Assembly (NCBI GenBank): GCA_030167125.1
Contig: CP126531.1
Span: forward strand, 2,954,578-3,018,577
Length of the DNA stretch: 64,000 nt
Reading direction: 5' to 3'
DNA from: Rhodanobacteraceae bacterium
Lineage (GTDB): Bacteria; Pseudomonadota; Gammaproteobacteria; Xanthomonadales; Rhodanobacteraceae
The position numbers were made by a program, and so were the translations under genes. The first letter of the stretch is position 1. Each line of letters begins with the position of its first letter. Shown one piece after another: positions 48,983 through 58,300 of the stretch. Under the pieces are notes generated by a model. It had not been told where the DNA came from. It did not search any database and saw only the letters and a program-made list of their open reading frames with translations.

Positions 48983-51829
48983 ATGTCTTCATCGCCCGTG
49001 CCGGAACACCTGGTCGCCGAACGCTACGCCGAGCTGGCGGCGTGCTGCCGCGCGGCCGGCGTGGTGATGCACGACGATGCCGGCGTCGGCGAGCGCGTGC
49101 GGCGCCTGCTGCTGGCCAGCGACTTCGCGTTCGAGGCGCTGCGCGCCGATCCCGCGCTGCTGACCGCCGCGGGGCTGGAACGCCTGCGCGATCCCGCGCA
49201 TGCGTCGGTGCGCGCCGGCGCATTGGCACGCGCGGGCGGCGACGTGATGGCGGCGTTGCGGCGATTCCGGCGCGCCGAGGCGGTGCGGCTGGTATTCCGC
49301 GACGTCAACGGCCTCGACGAGGTCACCGACACGCTGGCTGGCACCACCGACTTGTACGAAACATTGATCGCGCACGCGCTGCGGCACGCGGAACGTTCGG
49401 CACGTGCGCGCCACGGCACGCCGCGCAATGCCGGTGGCGTGCCGCAGGCGCTGGTGGTGTTCGCGCTGGGCAAGCTGGGTGGTGGCGAACTCAATTTTTC
49501 TTCCGACGTGGATCTCGTGCTCGCGTATCCCGAAGCGGGCGCGACCGACGGGGCGCGGCCGCTCGACAACGCCGAGTTCTTCACCCGCGTCGCGCGCGAA
49601 TTCGTGCGCCTGCTGGCGGAAGCGACGCCCGACGGCGTGGCCGCGCGGGTGGACCTGCGCCTGCGGCCGTTCGGCGATTCGGGTCCGGTGGTCGCCTCGT
49701 TCGCGGCGATGGAGCAGTACTACCAGCGCGAGGGCCGCGACTGGGAACGCTACGCATGGATCAAGGCGCGCCCGGTCGCGGGCGACGTCGCCGCCGGCAA
49801 CCGGTTGCTCGAAACCCTGCGGCCGTTCGTGTTCCGCCGCTACTTCGATTACACCGCGCTGGCGGGGCTGCGCGACATGAAGACGCTGATCGACGGCGAA
49901 GTCGCGCGGCGCGACTTGGTCGACGACCTCAAGCTCGGCGCCGGCGGCATCCGCGAAATCGAATTCACCGTGCAGCTGCAGCAGTTGATCCGCGGCGGAC
50001 GCGACGCGAGCCTGCGCGCGCGCGGCCTGCTGCCCGCGCTGTCGGCGTGCGCGGTGCGCGGTTACGTGTCGCAACTGCGCGCGCGCGAATTGCGCGAGGC
50101 GTACCTGTTCCTGCGGCAACTGGAAAACCGCGTGCAGATGTTCGGCGACCGCCAGATCCATGCGCTGCCTTCCGATCCGGTCACGCGCGAACGCATCGCG
50201 CGCACACTCGGCCATGCGGATTGGCAGGCCTTGTCCGCGGCCCTGAACCGGCAACGCGGCAAGGTCACCGCGATCTTCGCGGACGTGCTGCGGCCCGAGG
50301 CTGCTGCCGAACCCAGTGAAGGTGAAAAGCCTGCGGCAGGCGAAGGCGCGTGGCTGTGGCAGCGCGCGCGCGAGGACCGCCTCGAAAATCCGATGTTGGT
50401 CGCGGCCGGCTTCACGCCAGCCGAACCGTGCCTCGATGCGCTGCGCCAGATCGCCGCGCTGCACGGCATGAGCGCACGCGGCGCGCGCCGCATCGAACAC
50501 CTGATGCCGGAACTGATCGACGCGGCGGCGTCGACTTCCTCGCCCGCCGATGCACTGGTCCGCCTGTGCCGGCTGGTGCAGGCGGTGGCGCGGCGTTCGG
50601 CGTATCTGGCGCTGCTGCAGGAACAGCCCGCGGCACGCGCGCGCGTCGCGGCGCTGTGCGCCGAAAGCGCGTTCCTCGCCGAGCGCGTGATCACGCAACC
50701 CTTGCTGCTCGACGACGTGCTGGCGCCGCGCGTGGAACACCTCGCCCGCAGTGCCGCTGATTTGCGGACCGAACTCGCCCGGCAACTGGCTGCCGTGCAG
50801 GCCGGTGGCGACGCCGAAGCCGTGCTCGCCGCGATCGCCGAGTGGCGTGGCAGCTACCGGATGCGCATCGGGCTTGCCTTTCGCGACGGCGCGATGGACG
50901 CGGTCGTGACCGCGCGCGCGCTGGCCGGCGTGGCGGACGCCGTGGTGGGCGCGGTGCTGGAGCAGGCGGAACGCGAACTCGTCTTGCAGCATGGCCGCGT
51001 GCCGGGCGACGGCAGCGGCATCGCGGTGCTGGGCTATGGCAGCCTCGGTGGCGCGGAGTTGGGATTCGATTCGGATCTCGACCTGGTGTTCGTGTACGAC
51101 GCCGCGCGCGGCGAACAGACCAGCGATGGTGCGCGGCCGCTGGCCGGTGCGCGCTGGTACGCGCGCCTCGCGCAACGCGTGGTGCACTGGTTGTCGGCAC
51201 CGACGCGCGGCGGCCAGTTGTACGAAGTCGACACGCGGCTGCGCCCGGACGGCGGCAAATCGCTGCTGGTGGCGAGCCTGGACGCGTTCTTCGCATACCA
51301 GCGCGAACGCGCCTGGACCTGGGAACAGCAGGCGCTGGTGCGCGCACGCGCGGTCGGTGGCGACATCGCGCTCGGCAGCGGCTTTGCGCGCGAGCGCGGC
51401 GAGGTGCTGTGCGAACCCCGCGATCGCGCGCAGGTTATCGCCGACGTGTGCAGGATGCGCGCCGAGTGGCGCAAGCAGCGCGACCGTTCCGATGGCGGTT
51501 CGCTGGATCTGAAACAGGGCGCGGGCGCGCTGCTGGACATCCAGTTCCTGCTGCAGGGTTTGGTGCTGCTGCACGCGCACGCACAGCCGGCGCTCGCCGC
51601 GTACAGCGACACGCCGCGCCTGATCACCGCAAGCGCGGACGCGGGCGTGTTGCCTGCCGACGACGCCGATGCGTTGACCACCGCGCACGCGGAATTGCTG
51701 GAGCGCGCGTTGTCGGCGACGCTGGCGGGCGAACGCCGCGTGGTGCCGCGCGACCTGGTGCTGGATGCGCGTTGCGCGAAGGTGCTGGAAATCGCGCGCC
51801 GTGCAGGGTTCGAGTTCGGCGCGGGTTGA
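48983..51829 (+). CDS. glnE: Bifunctional glutamine synthetase adenylyltransferase/deadenylase
   Basis: The 948-residue protein is the same length as E. coli GlnE. Two nucleotidyltransferase domains are present. The N-terminal deadenylase has ALGKLGGGELNFSSDVDL near residue 165, and the C-terminal adenylylase has LGYGSLGGAELGFDSDLDL near residue 685, each with the paired Asp that binds metal. It switches glutamine synthetase activity in response to PII. Synteny of glnE with LPS-core genes is known from Pseudomonas (ilvE-waaF-waaC neighbours) and continues here. The start ATG at 48983 begins MSSSPVPEHLVAERYAEL. Confidence 0.94.
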   Translation: MSSSPVPEHLVAERYAELAACCRAAGVVMHDDAGVGERVRRLLLASDFAFEALRADPALLTAAGLERLRDPAHASVRAGALARAGGDVMAALRRFRRAEAVRLVFRDVNGLDEVTDTLAGTTDLYETLIAHALRHAERSARARHGTPRNAGGVPQALVVFALGKLGGGELNFSSDVDLVLAYPEAGATDGARPLDNAEFFTRVAREFVRLLAEATPDGVAARVDLRLRPFGDSGPVVASFAAMEQYYQREGRDWERYAWIKARPVAGDVAAGNRLLETLRPFVFRRYFDYTALAGLRDMKTLIDGEVARRDLVDDLKLGAGGIREIEFTVQLQQLIRGGRDASLRARGLLPALSACAVRGYVSQLRARELREAYLFLRQLENRVQMFGDRQIHALPSDPVTRERIARTLGHADWQALSAALNRQRGKVTAIFADVLRPEAAAEPSEGEKPAAGEGAWLWQRAREDRLENPMLVAAGFTPAEPCLDALRQIAALHGMSARGARRIEHLMPELIDAAASTSSPADALVRLCRLVQAVARRSAYLALLQEQPAARARVAALCAESAFLAERVITQPLLLDDVLAPRVEHLARSAADLRTELARQLAAVQAGGDAEAVLAAIAEWRGSYRMRIGLAFRDGAMDAVVTARALAGVADAVVGAVLEQAERELVLQHGRVPGDGSGIAVLGYGSLGGAELGFDSDLDLVFVYDAARGEQTSDGARPLAGARWYARLAQRVVHWLSAPTRGGQLYEVDTRLRPDGGKSLLVASLDAFFAYQRERAWTWEQQALVRARAVGGDIALGSGFARERGEVLCEPRDRAQVIADVCRMRAEWRKQRDRSDGGSLDLKQGAGALLDIQFLLQGLVLLHAHAQPALAAYSDTPRLITASADAGVLPADDADALTTAHAELLERALSATLAGERRVVPRDLVLDARCAKVLEIARRAGFEFGAG

Positions 51830-51844
51830 TCGAAGAGTGGAGAG

Positions 51845-52804
51845 TCATCGTGCGTGGCACGCCGCGATCCGCTTGCGCAGTTCGGTCGCGATGGCCTGCG
51901 TTTCGCGCAGTGGCGCCACTGTCGCGCGCGGTTGGTCCACGCTGGTGAGCAGCCCGCGTTCGCGCAGGGCTGCGTGGAAGCGTTCGATTTTTTCCGGCAG
52001 CGGCGCAACCGAAACTGTATGCACCGGCACGCCGGCGGCGCAGGCTTCGGACAGCATGTTCACCGAATCAGGCGTCGCCACGATGCGGTCGGCCCAGCCG
52101 AGCAGGCCGGGATAGGGATTGGTGCCTTCGCCATTCCAGAAGATGCCGGGAACGCCTGCGAGCGCTTCGCGCAGGCGCGAAGCGAATTCGGGCGGCGTGC
52201 GCCGCGACGCCGTCGCCAGCACGCTGCCGCCTTGCGCACCCGCGCGCACGGTTTCGATCAGGCGTTGCGACAAGCGTTCGTCGAACTCGATGCCGCGGCG
52301 TGGCCCGCCCACCAGCAGCGCGACGCGCGGACGCGGCAGCGCCTCGAAATCGGGGAACGCCTCGCGGCCGGACGCCAGCCACGCGTCGTCGATGGGATTG
52401 AGCGAGCCCAGCGTGTGCAGCACGTTCGCGCCTTCCAATTGGTCGTGGCGCGGTGCGACCACCGCGTCCCAGTGGCGCGCGTCGATGCGCGGGTCAAGGA
52501 TCTGCACGCAATAGCAATCGCCGTTCGAAAGATCGCGCAGCATCCGCGTCAGCAGCGCGGCGCTGCGTCCGCAACCAATCGCGATGTCGGGCCACGGCGC
52601 TTCGAAACCCGCGCGATCGCGCGCGCTCAGCGCCAGCCGTCCGCCCGGAATGCGGCGCGGCGCGAACCACGACCAAGGCGCGCGCAGCGGCAAGGTCATC
52701 ACGCGCGCCGACACGCCCAGCGCGGCGGCCAGTGCCAGCGCCTGGCGTTCGTTGCCGGCGGCGCCGTCGCTGATGACCCAGGCGGCTTGGGGCGGGTGTG
52801 GCAT
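51845..52804 (-). CDS. ELM1/GtrOC1-family protein (DUF1022)
   Basis: The protein has 319 residues. It starts WVISDGAAGNERQALALAAA, the family signature, and contains IAIGCGRSAALLTRML near residue 75, LLVGGPRRGIEFDE near residue 160 and ATPDSVNMLSEACAAGVPVH near residue 245. The family (PF06258) is named after a plant mitochondrial-fission protein; bacterial members occur near lipid A and LPS-core genes and have a GT-B-like layout. I infer an envelope-glycan role from neighbours. It converges on glnE with a 15-bp spacer and is 1.2 kb from a WaaG-like glycosyltransferase. The preferred ATG at 52804 excludes a long antisense-type open extension upstream. Confidence 0.8.
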   Translation of the reverse strand: MPHPPQAAWVISDGAAGNERQALALAAALGVSARVMTLPLRAPWSWFAPRRIPGGRLALSARDRAGFEAPWPDIAIGCGRSAALLTRMLRDLSNGDCYCVQILDPRIDARHWDAVVAPRHDQLEGANVLHTLGSLNPIDDAWLASGREAFPDFEALPRPRVALLVGGPRRGIEFDERLSQRLIETVRAGAQGGSVLATASRRTPPEFASRLREALAGVPGIFWNGEGTNPYPGLLGWADRIVATPDSVNMLSEACAAGVPVHTVSVAPLPEKIERFHAALRERGLLTSVDQPRATVAPLRETQAIATELRKRIAACHAR

Positions 52805-52896
52805 CGCGGTGCAAGTGTTCGGAAAGGTCGGTTGATTATGCGGGAGTTCGCGCAGTGGTTGGACTCTCCAAGCAGATGGAGCCGCATTGAAACATT

Positions 52897-52950
52897 GCCC
52901 CCTTGAGTCAAGGGGGGGGCGATCGAATCGCGCAGCGATTCGATGGGGGT
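52897..52950. repeat. Palindromic repeat before the mgtC remnant
   Basis: The hairpin CCCCCTTGA-GTCAAGGGGG is followed by the perfect palindrome ATCGAATCGC-GCA-GCGATTCGAT (52922-52944). The order of parts is like the start of the repeats at 58301 and 61333. It stands in the 216-bp spacer between the divergent ELM1 and mgtC genes. Confidence 0.68.
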
Positions 52951-53020
52951 TGTGGGAGCACGGTCTGTTCGGGTGCGAAACAATCCTTGGCGTTCTGGCC
53001 ACCATGAGAGTCGAGCATTG

Positions 53021-53713
53021 TTGAGCACACCCGAAATTGCAGTGCGCCTGTTGCTCGCTGCCGCGCTCGGCGCGGTGATCGGCTTCGATCGCGAACGTCA
53101 CACCTGGGCCGCGGGCCTGCGCACGCACATGCTGGTCTGTCTCGGCGCGGCGCTGGCGATGATCGTTTCCGCGTTCGCGTTTTCCGACGTGCTGCAGCAG
53201 TGGCCGCGCGTGGTGCTCGATCCTTCGCGCATCGCGGCGTAGGTGATCAGCGGCATCGGCTTCTTGGGCGCCGGCACCATCATGTTCATGCACCGCGAGA
53301 ACGTGATCCGCGGGTTGACCACGGCGGCGGGATTGTGGACGGTGGCGGCGATCGGACTCGCGGCCGGCGGCGGCATGTACGCGGCCGCGGTGATCGCGAC
53401 CGCGGTGGCGTGGCTGATCCTTGCGGCGCTGAAGCCGCTGGAACGCCGCTTCTCGAAACACAAGACGCTGCCGCGGCTGCGGGTGAACTTCGCCGGCCGC
53501 GCATCGCTGTCGGCCGTCGAACAGGTCTTGCTGGCGCGTGACCTGCCGTCCAGCACGCTGGTCGCGCGGCACATTCCGGATGATGGCGACGAGGTCACGG
53601 TCGAATTCGAGCGCGGCTTCGATCGCAGCGCGCTGGGGCCGCTGGCGGATGCGCTGCGCGAAGTGGCGGGTGTCCAGTCGGTGTCGCTGGACATCACTTC
53701 GCGCGCGAGTTGA
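53021..53713 (+). pseudogene. MgtC/SapB family protein interrupted by an amber codon
   Basis: The sequence reads as one MgtC-like membrane protein of about 230 residues broken by TAG at 53240-53242. Before it: TPEIAVRLLLAAALGAVIGF, DRERHTWAAGLRTHMLVCLG and DPSRIAA. Directly after the stop, in the same frame: VISGIGFLGAGTIMF. In intact family members this join is usually DPSRIAAQ-V-SGIGFLGAG, so a CAG to TAG change (C to T) explains the break. The C-terminal ACT-like domain, ending LDITSRAS, is complete. The upstream start is not ATG (TTG at 53018 or 53021). MgtC proteins help survival in low magnesium and acid. The gene is a recent pseudogene or carries a sequencing error. Confidence 0.75.
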
Positions 53714-53793
53714 GGGCCTGCGCTAACATTACCCTTCATTCAAGCCGACGCCACTTCGTGGCGCGGCTTAATTCAGGCAGAGGATTCCCAAAG

Positions 53794-54015
53794 ATGCCAG
53801 CACAGCCGGCTCCTTCATACCCCGTGGGTGAACCCGCCAACGCCAAGCGCCGCTACGAAGTGACCGCGGCGGACCTGCCGCTGGCCTGCCCATTGCCGGA
53901 GATGACGCTGTGGAATTCGCACCCGCGCATCTACCTGCCGATCGTCGATGACGGCGGCACCACGGTGTGTCCGTATTGCGGCGCGGAGTACATCCTGAAG
54001 CACGCCGAAACCTGA
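53794..54015 (+). CDS. Small zinc-finger protein (zf-CHCC, NDUFS6-like)
   Basis: The protein has 73 residues. A metal site is made of Cys and His residues in LACPLPEMTLWNSHPRIYLP and CPYCGAEYIL near the C-terminus, matching the zf-CHCC family (complex I NDUFS6-like). In bacteria such small proteins are encoded beside LPS heptosyltransferase genes; their role is not known. It lies 68 bp before the WaaG-like glycosyltransferase on the same strand. The ATG at 53794 has a modest upstream ribosome-binding site. Confidence 0.83.
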   Translation: MPAQPAPSYPVGEPANAKRRYEVTAADLPLACPLPEMTLWNSHPRIYLPIVDDGGTTVCPYCGAEYILKHAET

Positions 54016-54083
54016 GGCGTTCGCGGGAAGCCGGGGAACGCGCATCCGCCAGCATGGGCGCGATTCTTGCAAGGAACAAAGGC

Positions 54084-55253
54084 ATGCCCGCCGCTGCCGT
54101 CCTGCAGGAATTCGTGACCGAGCCTGCCCCCCAGCCGAACCGATTGACCGTCGTCCAGCTGCTGCCCGCGCTGGAGAACGGCGGCGCCGAACGCTCCACG
54201 CTGGAAGTGTCGCGCGCGCTGGTCGCGGCGGGGCATCGATCGGTGGTGGTGTCCGCCGGCGGCCGGATGGTGGAGCGGCTGGAGCGCGAAGGCGGCGAAC
54301 ACGTCGCGCTGGACATCGGTGCCAAATCGCTGCGCAGCCTGACGCGGATCGGCCCGTTGCGACGGATTTTGTCCGATATCGCTCCTGACATCGTGCACGC
54401 GCGTTCGCGGGTGCCCGCGTGGCTCGGATGGTACGCGTTGCGCGGCCTGCATCCGCGGCCGCATTTCGTCACCACGGTGCACGGCCTCAACACGCCCGGC
54501 CGCTGGAGCGGCATCATGACCCGCGGCGACCGGGTGATCGCGGTGTCGCAAACGGTGCACGATTTCGTGCTCAGCCATTACCCGCGTGTCGATGCCACCC
54601 GGCTCAGCGTGATTCCGCGCGGCATCGATCCCGACGCGTTTCCCTACGGCTACCGGCCGGACGATGCGTGGCGCAAGCGCTTCTTCGCGGAGTTCCCGCA
54701 ACTCGCGGACGCGCCGTTGCTCACGTTGCCGGGCCGCGGCACCCGCCTGAAAGGCCACGCCGACGCGACCGCGCTGGTCGCCGGCCTGCGCGAGCGCGGC
54801 ATCGAGACGCGCCTGCTGCTGCTGGGCATCGTCGAACCCGGCCGCGAAGCGTACCTCAAGGAAATGCAGGCGCTGGCGAAGGCGCGCGGCGTCGCCGAGT
54901 GGGTGGCGTTCTCGCCGCCGCGCAACGACGTGCGCGACGTGTTCGCGGTATCCGATCTGGTACTGCAACTTTCCAGCAAGCCGGAAAGTTTCGGCCGCAC
55001 CGTGATCGAAGCGCTGTCGTTGTGCCGTCCGGTGCTGGGCTATGCGCACGGCGGCGCCGGCGAATTGCTGGCCGAGCTTTATCCCGCCGGCCGCGTGCCC
55101 GCCGGCGATGTCGACAAGTTGATCGAGCGCGCCGTCGAGTTGCTGGGTCGCGCGCCGCCCATCGCACCGTTGCAGCGTTACCGGCTGGCCGACATGCAGG
55201 CCGCCACCCTGGCGTTGTATTCGGAGCTGGCGGCGACGCCGCGCCACGCCTGA
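54084..55253 (+). CDS. Glycosyltransferase family 4, LPS-type
   Basis: This 389-residue GT-B enzyme has VVQLLPALENGGAERSTLE near residue 25 as the acceptor-side glycine loop. HARSRVPAWLGWYALRG, RGIDPDAF and the donor-site KPESFGRTVIEALSLCRPVL near residue 305 follow. It resembles WaaG-like LPS-core glycosyltransferases. I chose the ATG at 54084 because AAGGA stands 8 nt before it; an ATG at 54054 would add ten residues. It precedes an O-antigen ligase gene and a WaaE-like GT2, so an LPS-core or O-chain role is likely. The sugar is not known. Confidence 0.85.
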   Translation: MPAAAVLQEFVTEPAPQPNRLTVVQLLPALENGGAERSTLEVSRALVAAGHRSVVVSAGGRMVERLEREGGEHVALDIGAKSLRSLTRIGPLRRILSDIAPDIVHARSRVPAWLGWYALRGLHPRPHFVTTVHGLNTPGRWSGIMTRGDRVIAVSQTVHDFVLSHYPRVDATRLSVIPRGIDPDAFPYGYRPDDAWRKRFFAEFPQLADAPLLTLPGRGTRLKGHADATALVAGLRERGIETRLLLLGIVEPGREAYLKEMQALAKARGVAEWVAFSPPRNDVRDVFAVSDLVLQLSSKPESFGRTVIEALSLCRPVLGYAHGGAGELLAELYPAGRVPAGDVDKLIERAVELLGRAPPIAPLQRYRLADMQAATLALYSELAATPRHA

Positions 55254-55300
55254 ATCCTTGCGCGCGTTAGGATGCGCGCTTTCCCCGGATTGTTTCCGCC

Positions 55301-56611
55301 GTGGCCTTTTCCCTGCGCGCCGGCCTGAAAGCCGCCCTGCTGTCGCCGCTCACGCCGATCTGGCTGATGGTGTTCCTGCTGCCGTTCGGACGATCAAGCG
55401 AATTGGGCCTGCTGATCTGCATGCTGGGCGCGATCATCCTGTTCGTGCGCGACCGCCATGCGCTGGCCGGGCATCCCGGTGCGCGCCTGTTGCTGTGGTT
55501 GTGGGCGGCGTATTTTCTGGCGGCGCTGATTTCGTCATTTGGAGCGGTCGATCCCGCGCGCAGCTGGAGCAGCGCCGCGGCCTATATCCGCTTCGCGCCG
55601 TTCGGCGTGTACGTGTGTTTCGCGGTGCGGCGCGAATCGCGCCTGGACGCGCTGTGCCTCGCCACCGGCATCGTGGTCGCGTTGTGGGCGCTGGATGCGT
55701 GGGTGCAGGCGCTGACCGGTTACAGCGTGGGCGGCCACGCCGCGCCCGAGCGGATTTCCGGCATCTTCGGCGCGGACAATCTGAAATTGGGTCCGGTACT
55801 CGCGTCGCTGTCGCCATTCGTCCTGTGGGCAGCGAAGCGGCGCTTCGGCCGCGCCGGATTGATCGCGGCGATGCTGTTCCTGCTGGTGCCGATCCTGCTG
55901 GCGGGCTCGCGCGCGGCGTGGATCACCTACGGCGTGGCGCTGCTGGCGTTCTTCTGGGTCGAGGCGCGCTCGCCGCTGCGCTTCGGCGCGTGGATCCTCG
56001 CGGCCTGCATGGTGGTCGTGGCGGCGATGGGCGTCGCGTGGAAAACCTCGGCGCGCTTCGATGCGCGCATGGATCGCACGCTGGTGGCCTTGCACGACAG
56101 CCGCCACGCACTCGACTATGCCAGCAGCGGACGCCTCGACATCTGGCGCGTGACGGCGAGGATGATCGCCGCGCATCCGCTGCTCGGCGTCGGCGTGCGC
56201 GATTTCCGCGAAGCGTATCCGCATTACGCGCCGCCCAACGATCACTTCGTCACCGAGGAAGCCTGCGGCGTGGGCGAGGGCGCCTGCCATCCGCACCAGA
56301 TCGTGCTGGAAGTGCTGGGCGACACCGGCGCGATTGGCCTGTTGCTGTGGCTCGCCGGCGTGGTGCTGGCGCTGCGGGCGTGGCGGAAGGTCGGGCCCGA
56401 GGCGCGCCGCCGCGCGTTTCCGGTGACGGTCGCGCTGGCGGTCACGGTGTTTCCGCTCAATACGCACCTCGCGTTCTACTCGGCGTGGTGGGGCTTGCTG
56501 TTCTGGTGGCTGCTGGCGCTCTGGTGCGCGAGTTTGTACGCGGATGTCCCGGACGGTGCGCCGGTGCAACGTGCGCTTTTGCGGACGAGAGGTCTTGCGC
56601 GTGACGCGTGA
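55301..56611 (+). CDS. O-antigen ligase family protein of the LPS group
   Basis: The 436-residue membrane protein has about eleven hydrophobic helices and a large periplasmic loop near residues 255-340. That loop contains SSGRLDIWRVTARMIAAHP and LLGVGVRDFREAYPHY, where WaaL ligases keep catalytic Arg and His. It is the probable WaaL, joining O-antigen to lipid A-core in the periplasm. The start is a GTG at 55301. The stop overlaps the next glycosyltransferase by 11 bp. It is distinct from the ligase-like protein of the EPS operon (3980-5365), so two polymerase/ligase enzymes serve different glycans. Confidence 0.83.
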   Translation: MAFSLRAGLKAALLSPLTPIWLMVFLLPFGRSSELGLLICMLGAIILFVRDRHALAGHPGARLLLWLWAAYFLAALISSFGAVDPARSWSSAAAYIRFAPFGVYVCFAVRRESRLDALCLATGIVVALWALDAWVQALTGYSVGGHAAPERISGIFGADNLKLGPVLASLSPFVLWAAKRRFGRAGLIAAMLFLLVPILLAGSRAAWITYGVALLAFFWVEARSPLRFGAWILAACMVVVAAMGVAWKTSARFDARMDRTLVALHDSRHALDYASSGRLDIWRVTARMIAAHPLLGVGVRDFREAYPHYAPPNDHFVTEEACGVGEGACHPHQIVLEVLGDTGAIGLLLWLAGVVLALRAWRKVGPEARRRAFPVTVALAVTVFPLNTHLAFYSAWWGLLFWWLLALWCASLYADVPDGAPVQRALLRTRGLARDA

Positions 56612-57362
56612 AAAATTCTCGCTGGTGATCATCACCTACAACAACGCGGACACGCTGGAGCAGTGTCTCGCGGCTGCGGATTTCGCCGACGAGATCGTGG
56701 TGCTCGATTCGGGTTCCACCGATGCGACGGTCGACATCGCCAAGCGCCACGGCGCGCGGGTCGCCGTGCACCCGTTCGACGACTACGGTCCGCAGAAACA
56801 GCGCGCGATCGACATGGCGCGCCACGATTGGATATTGAACCTCGACGCCGACGAAATCCTGTCGCCCGGCACCCGCGTGGTAATCGAGCGCGCGCTGGAG
56901 AATCCGCAGGCCGCGGGCTTTCGCCTGCCGCGGCGTGAGCGGATGTTCTGGAGCGTGCAGCACCTGTGGAGCCACCGCAACGGCCACCTGCGCCTGTTTG
57001 ATCGCCGGCGCGGACGCATGAATGCGGTGCCGGTGCACGCGGCGGTGGAAGTCGATGGCCCCGTCGCAACGTTGCAGCGCGCCGACTTCGTCAACATGGG
57101 CGACGACGATATCGCCGCGCGCGTCGCCAAGATCAACCGCTATTCGTCGGGCATGGTGGTCGACAAGCTCGCGCGCAAGCAACGCTTCAGCGGCCCGATG
57201 ATGCTGGTGTATCCGCCGATCTTCTTCGTGCGCCAATACTTCTTCAAACGCTATTTTCTTTCCGGATGGGCGGGTTTCGTCGCCAGCGTGCTCGGTGCGT
57301 TCTATGTGTTCCTGAAGTACGCGAAGCTGCACGAAACGCGCAAGCGCGCGAAGGATCAATAG
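56601..57362 (+). CDS. Glycosyltransferase family 2 (WaaE/KdtX-like)
   Basis: This 253-residue GT-A enzyme has FSLVIITYNNADTLEQCL near the start, VVLDSGSTDATVDIAKRHGA near residue 32 and the DxD in ILNLDADEILSPG near residue 75. FVRQYFFKRYFLSGWAGF and AFYVFLKYAKL near the C-terminus are typical of the WaaE group of LPS-core beta-glucosyltransferases. The start is a GTG at 56601 that overlaps the ligase gene by 11 bp. The last 7 bp overlap the end of the convergent acyltransferase gene. All core GT2 residues are present. Confidence 0.87.
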   Translation: MTREKFSLVIITYNNADTLEQCLAAADFADEIVVLDSGSTDATVDIAKRHGARVAVHPFDDYGPQKQRAIDMARHDWILNLDADEILSPGTRVVIERALENPQAAGFRLPRRERMFWSVQHLWSHRNGHLRLFDRRRGRMNAVPVHAAVEVDGPVATLQRADFVNMGDDDIAARVAKINRYSSGMVVDKLARKQRFSGPMMLVYPPIFFVRQYFFKRYFLSGWAGFVASVLGAFYVFLKYAKLHETRKRAKDQ

Positions 57363-58273
57363 ACCGGCGGCATGCCCGGTGGCCGCGTCTTGAACCGCTT
57401 GTGCGCCCACAGGTATTGCGCGGGCGCTTCGCGCACCATGCGTTCGATCGCGGCGTTGACCCGCGCGATGTCGGCGACCACGTCGCCGCCCGGGAAGTCT
57501 TCCAGCGGCGCTTCCAGTCGCAGCACGTAGCCGCCTTGTGGCGTGCGGCGATGGAAGAACGGCATTACCGCCGCGCCCGACAACCGCGCAAGATGATGCG
57601 TCGCGGTGATCGTCGAGGCGGGAATGCCGAAGAACGGCGCGAACACCGAATCCTTGCCGCGCATGTCCTGGTCGGGTGCGTACCAGATCGTGCCGCCGTT
57701 TTTCAGGTACTTCACCGTCGCGCGCAACTGGTCCTTGTCGAACATCGTGCCGGCATAGCGCAGGCGCGCGCGCAAAACATTCCATTCGAACACCTCCGAA
57801 TCCATCCGCCGGTACATCCCGGCGATGCGGATGCGGCGTGAGATCAGCCGCGCACTCAATTCGAGGTGCGAGAAGTGCCCGCCCACCAGCAGCACGCCGC
57901 GGCCCTGCGCGCGCGCGGCTTCGAGGTGTTCCAGTCCCTCGATTTCCACGTGCAGCTTCGCGAGCTTCGCGTCGGATGCGAACCAGCCCAGCGCGAATTC
58001 GCCCAGCATCCGGCCCATTTCGCGGGTGGCTTCGCGGCGCAGCGCTTCACGCTGGCGTGCATCGAGTTCTGGGAAACACAATTCCAGATTGCGCGCGATC
58101 ACATGCCGGCGTCCGCGCAGCAGCGGAGAGATCGCGGCGCTGAAAGCCGCACCCAGCGCGAGCGTCCAGCGTGCCGGCAGCAACACGATCGCACGGATGA
58201 AGCCGATGCCGAGCCACGCCGGCCAGTGGCGCGGCGCGAGCAGCTTGCGTGGGAACGGCGGTGACGCGGACAT
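57356..58273 (-). CDS. Lipid A biosynthesis lauroyl/myristoyl acyltransferase (LpxL/HtrB family)
   Basis: The 305-residue protein has one N-terminal membrane segment (FIRAIVLLPARWTLALGAAF, near residue 25). Its acyltransferase motif, HFSHLE, lies within LVGGHFSHLELSARL near residue 130, matching H-x4-E of the LpxL/LpxM family. It also contains MYRRMDSEVFE, DQDMRGKDSVFAPFFG and YLWAHKRFKTRPPG, which are conserved in LpxL. It adds a secondary acyl chain to Kdo2-lipid IVA at the inner membrane. The preferred start is the ATG at 58273; the open frame continues into the repeat upstream. It converges on the WaaE-like gene with a 7-bp overlap. Confidence 0.88.
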   Translation of the reverse strand: MSASPPFPRKLLAPRHWPAWLGIGFIRAIVLLPARWTLALGAAFSAAISPLLRGRRHVIARNLELCFPELDARQREALRREATREMGRMLGEFALGWFASDAKLAKLHVEIEGLEHLEAARAQGRGVLLVGGHFSHLELSARLISRRIRIAGMYRRMDSEVFEWNVLRARLRYAGTMFDKDQLRATVKYLKNGGTIWYAPDQDMRGKDSVFAPFFGIPASTITATHHLARLSGAAVMPFFHRRTPQGGYVLRLEAPLEDFPGGDVVADIARVNAAIERMVREAPAQYLWAHKRFKTRPPGMPPVY

Positions 58274-58300
58274 GGCGGGCGATGATAGCAATGACGTATT

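Noticed and set aside
48989..51688. Open frame of about 900 codons antisense to glnE
   Set aside because: It mirrors a clear glnE frame in GC-rich DNA, has no recognisable domain and is rich in Arg, His and Gln from reverse-strand codon bias.
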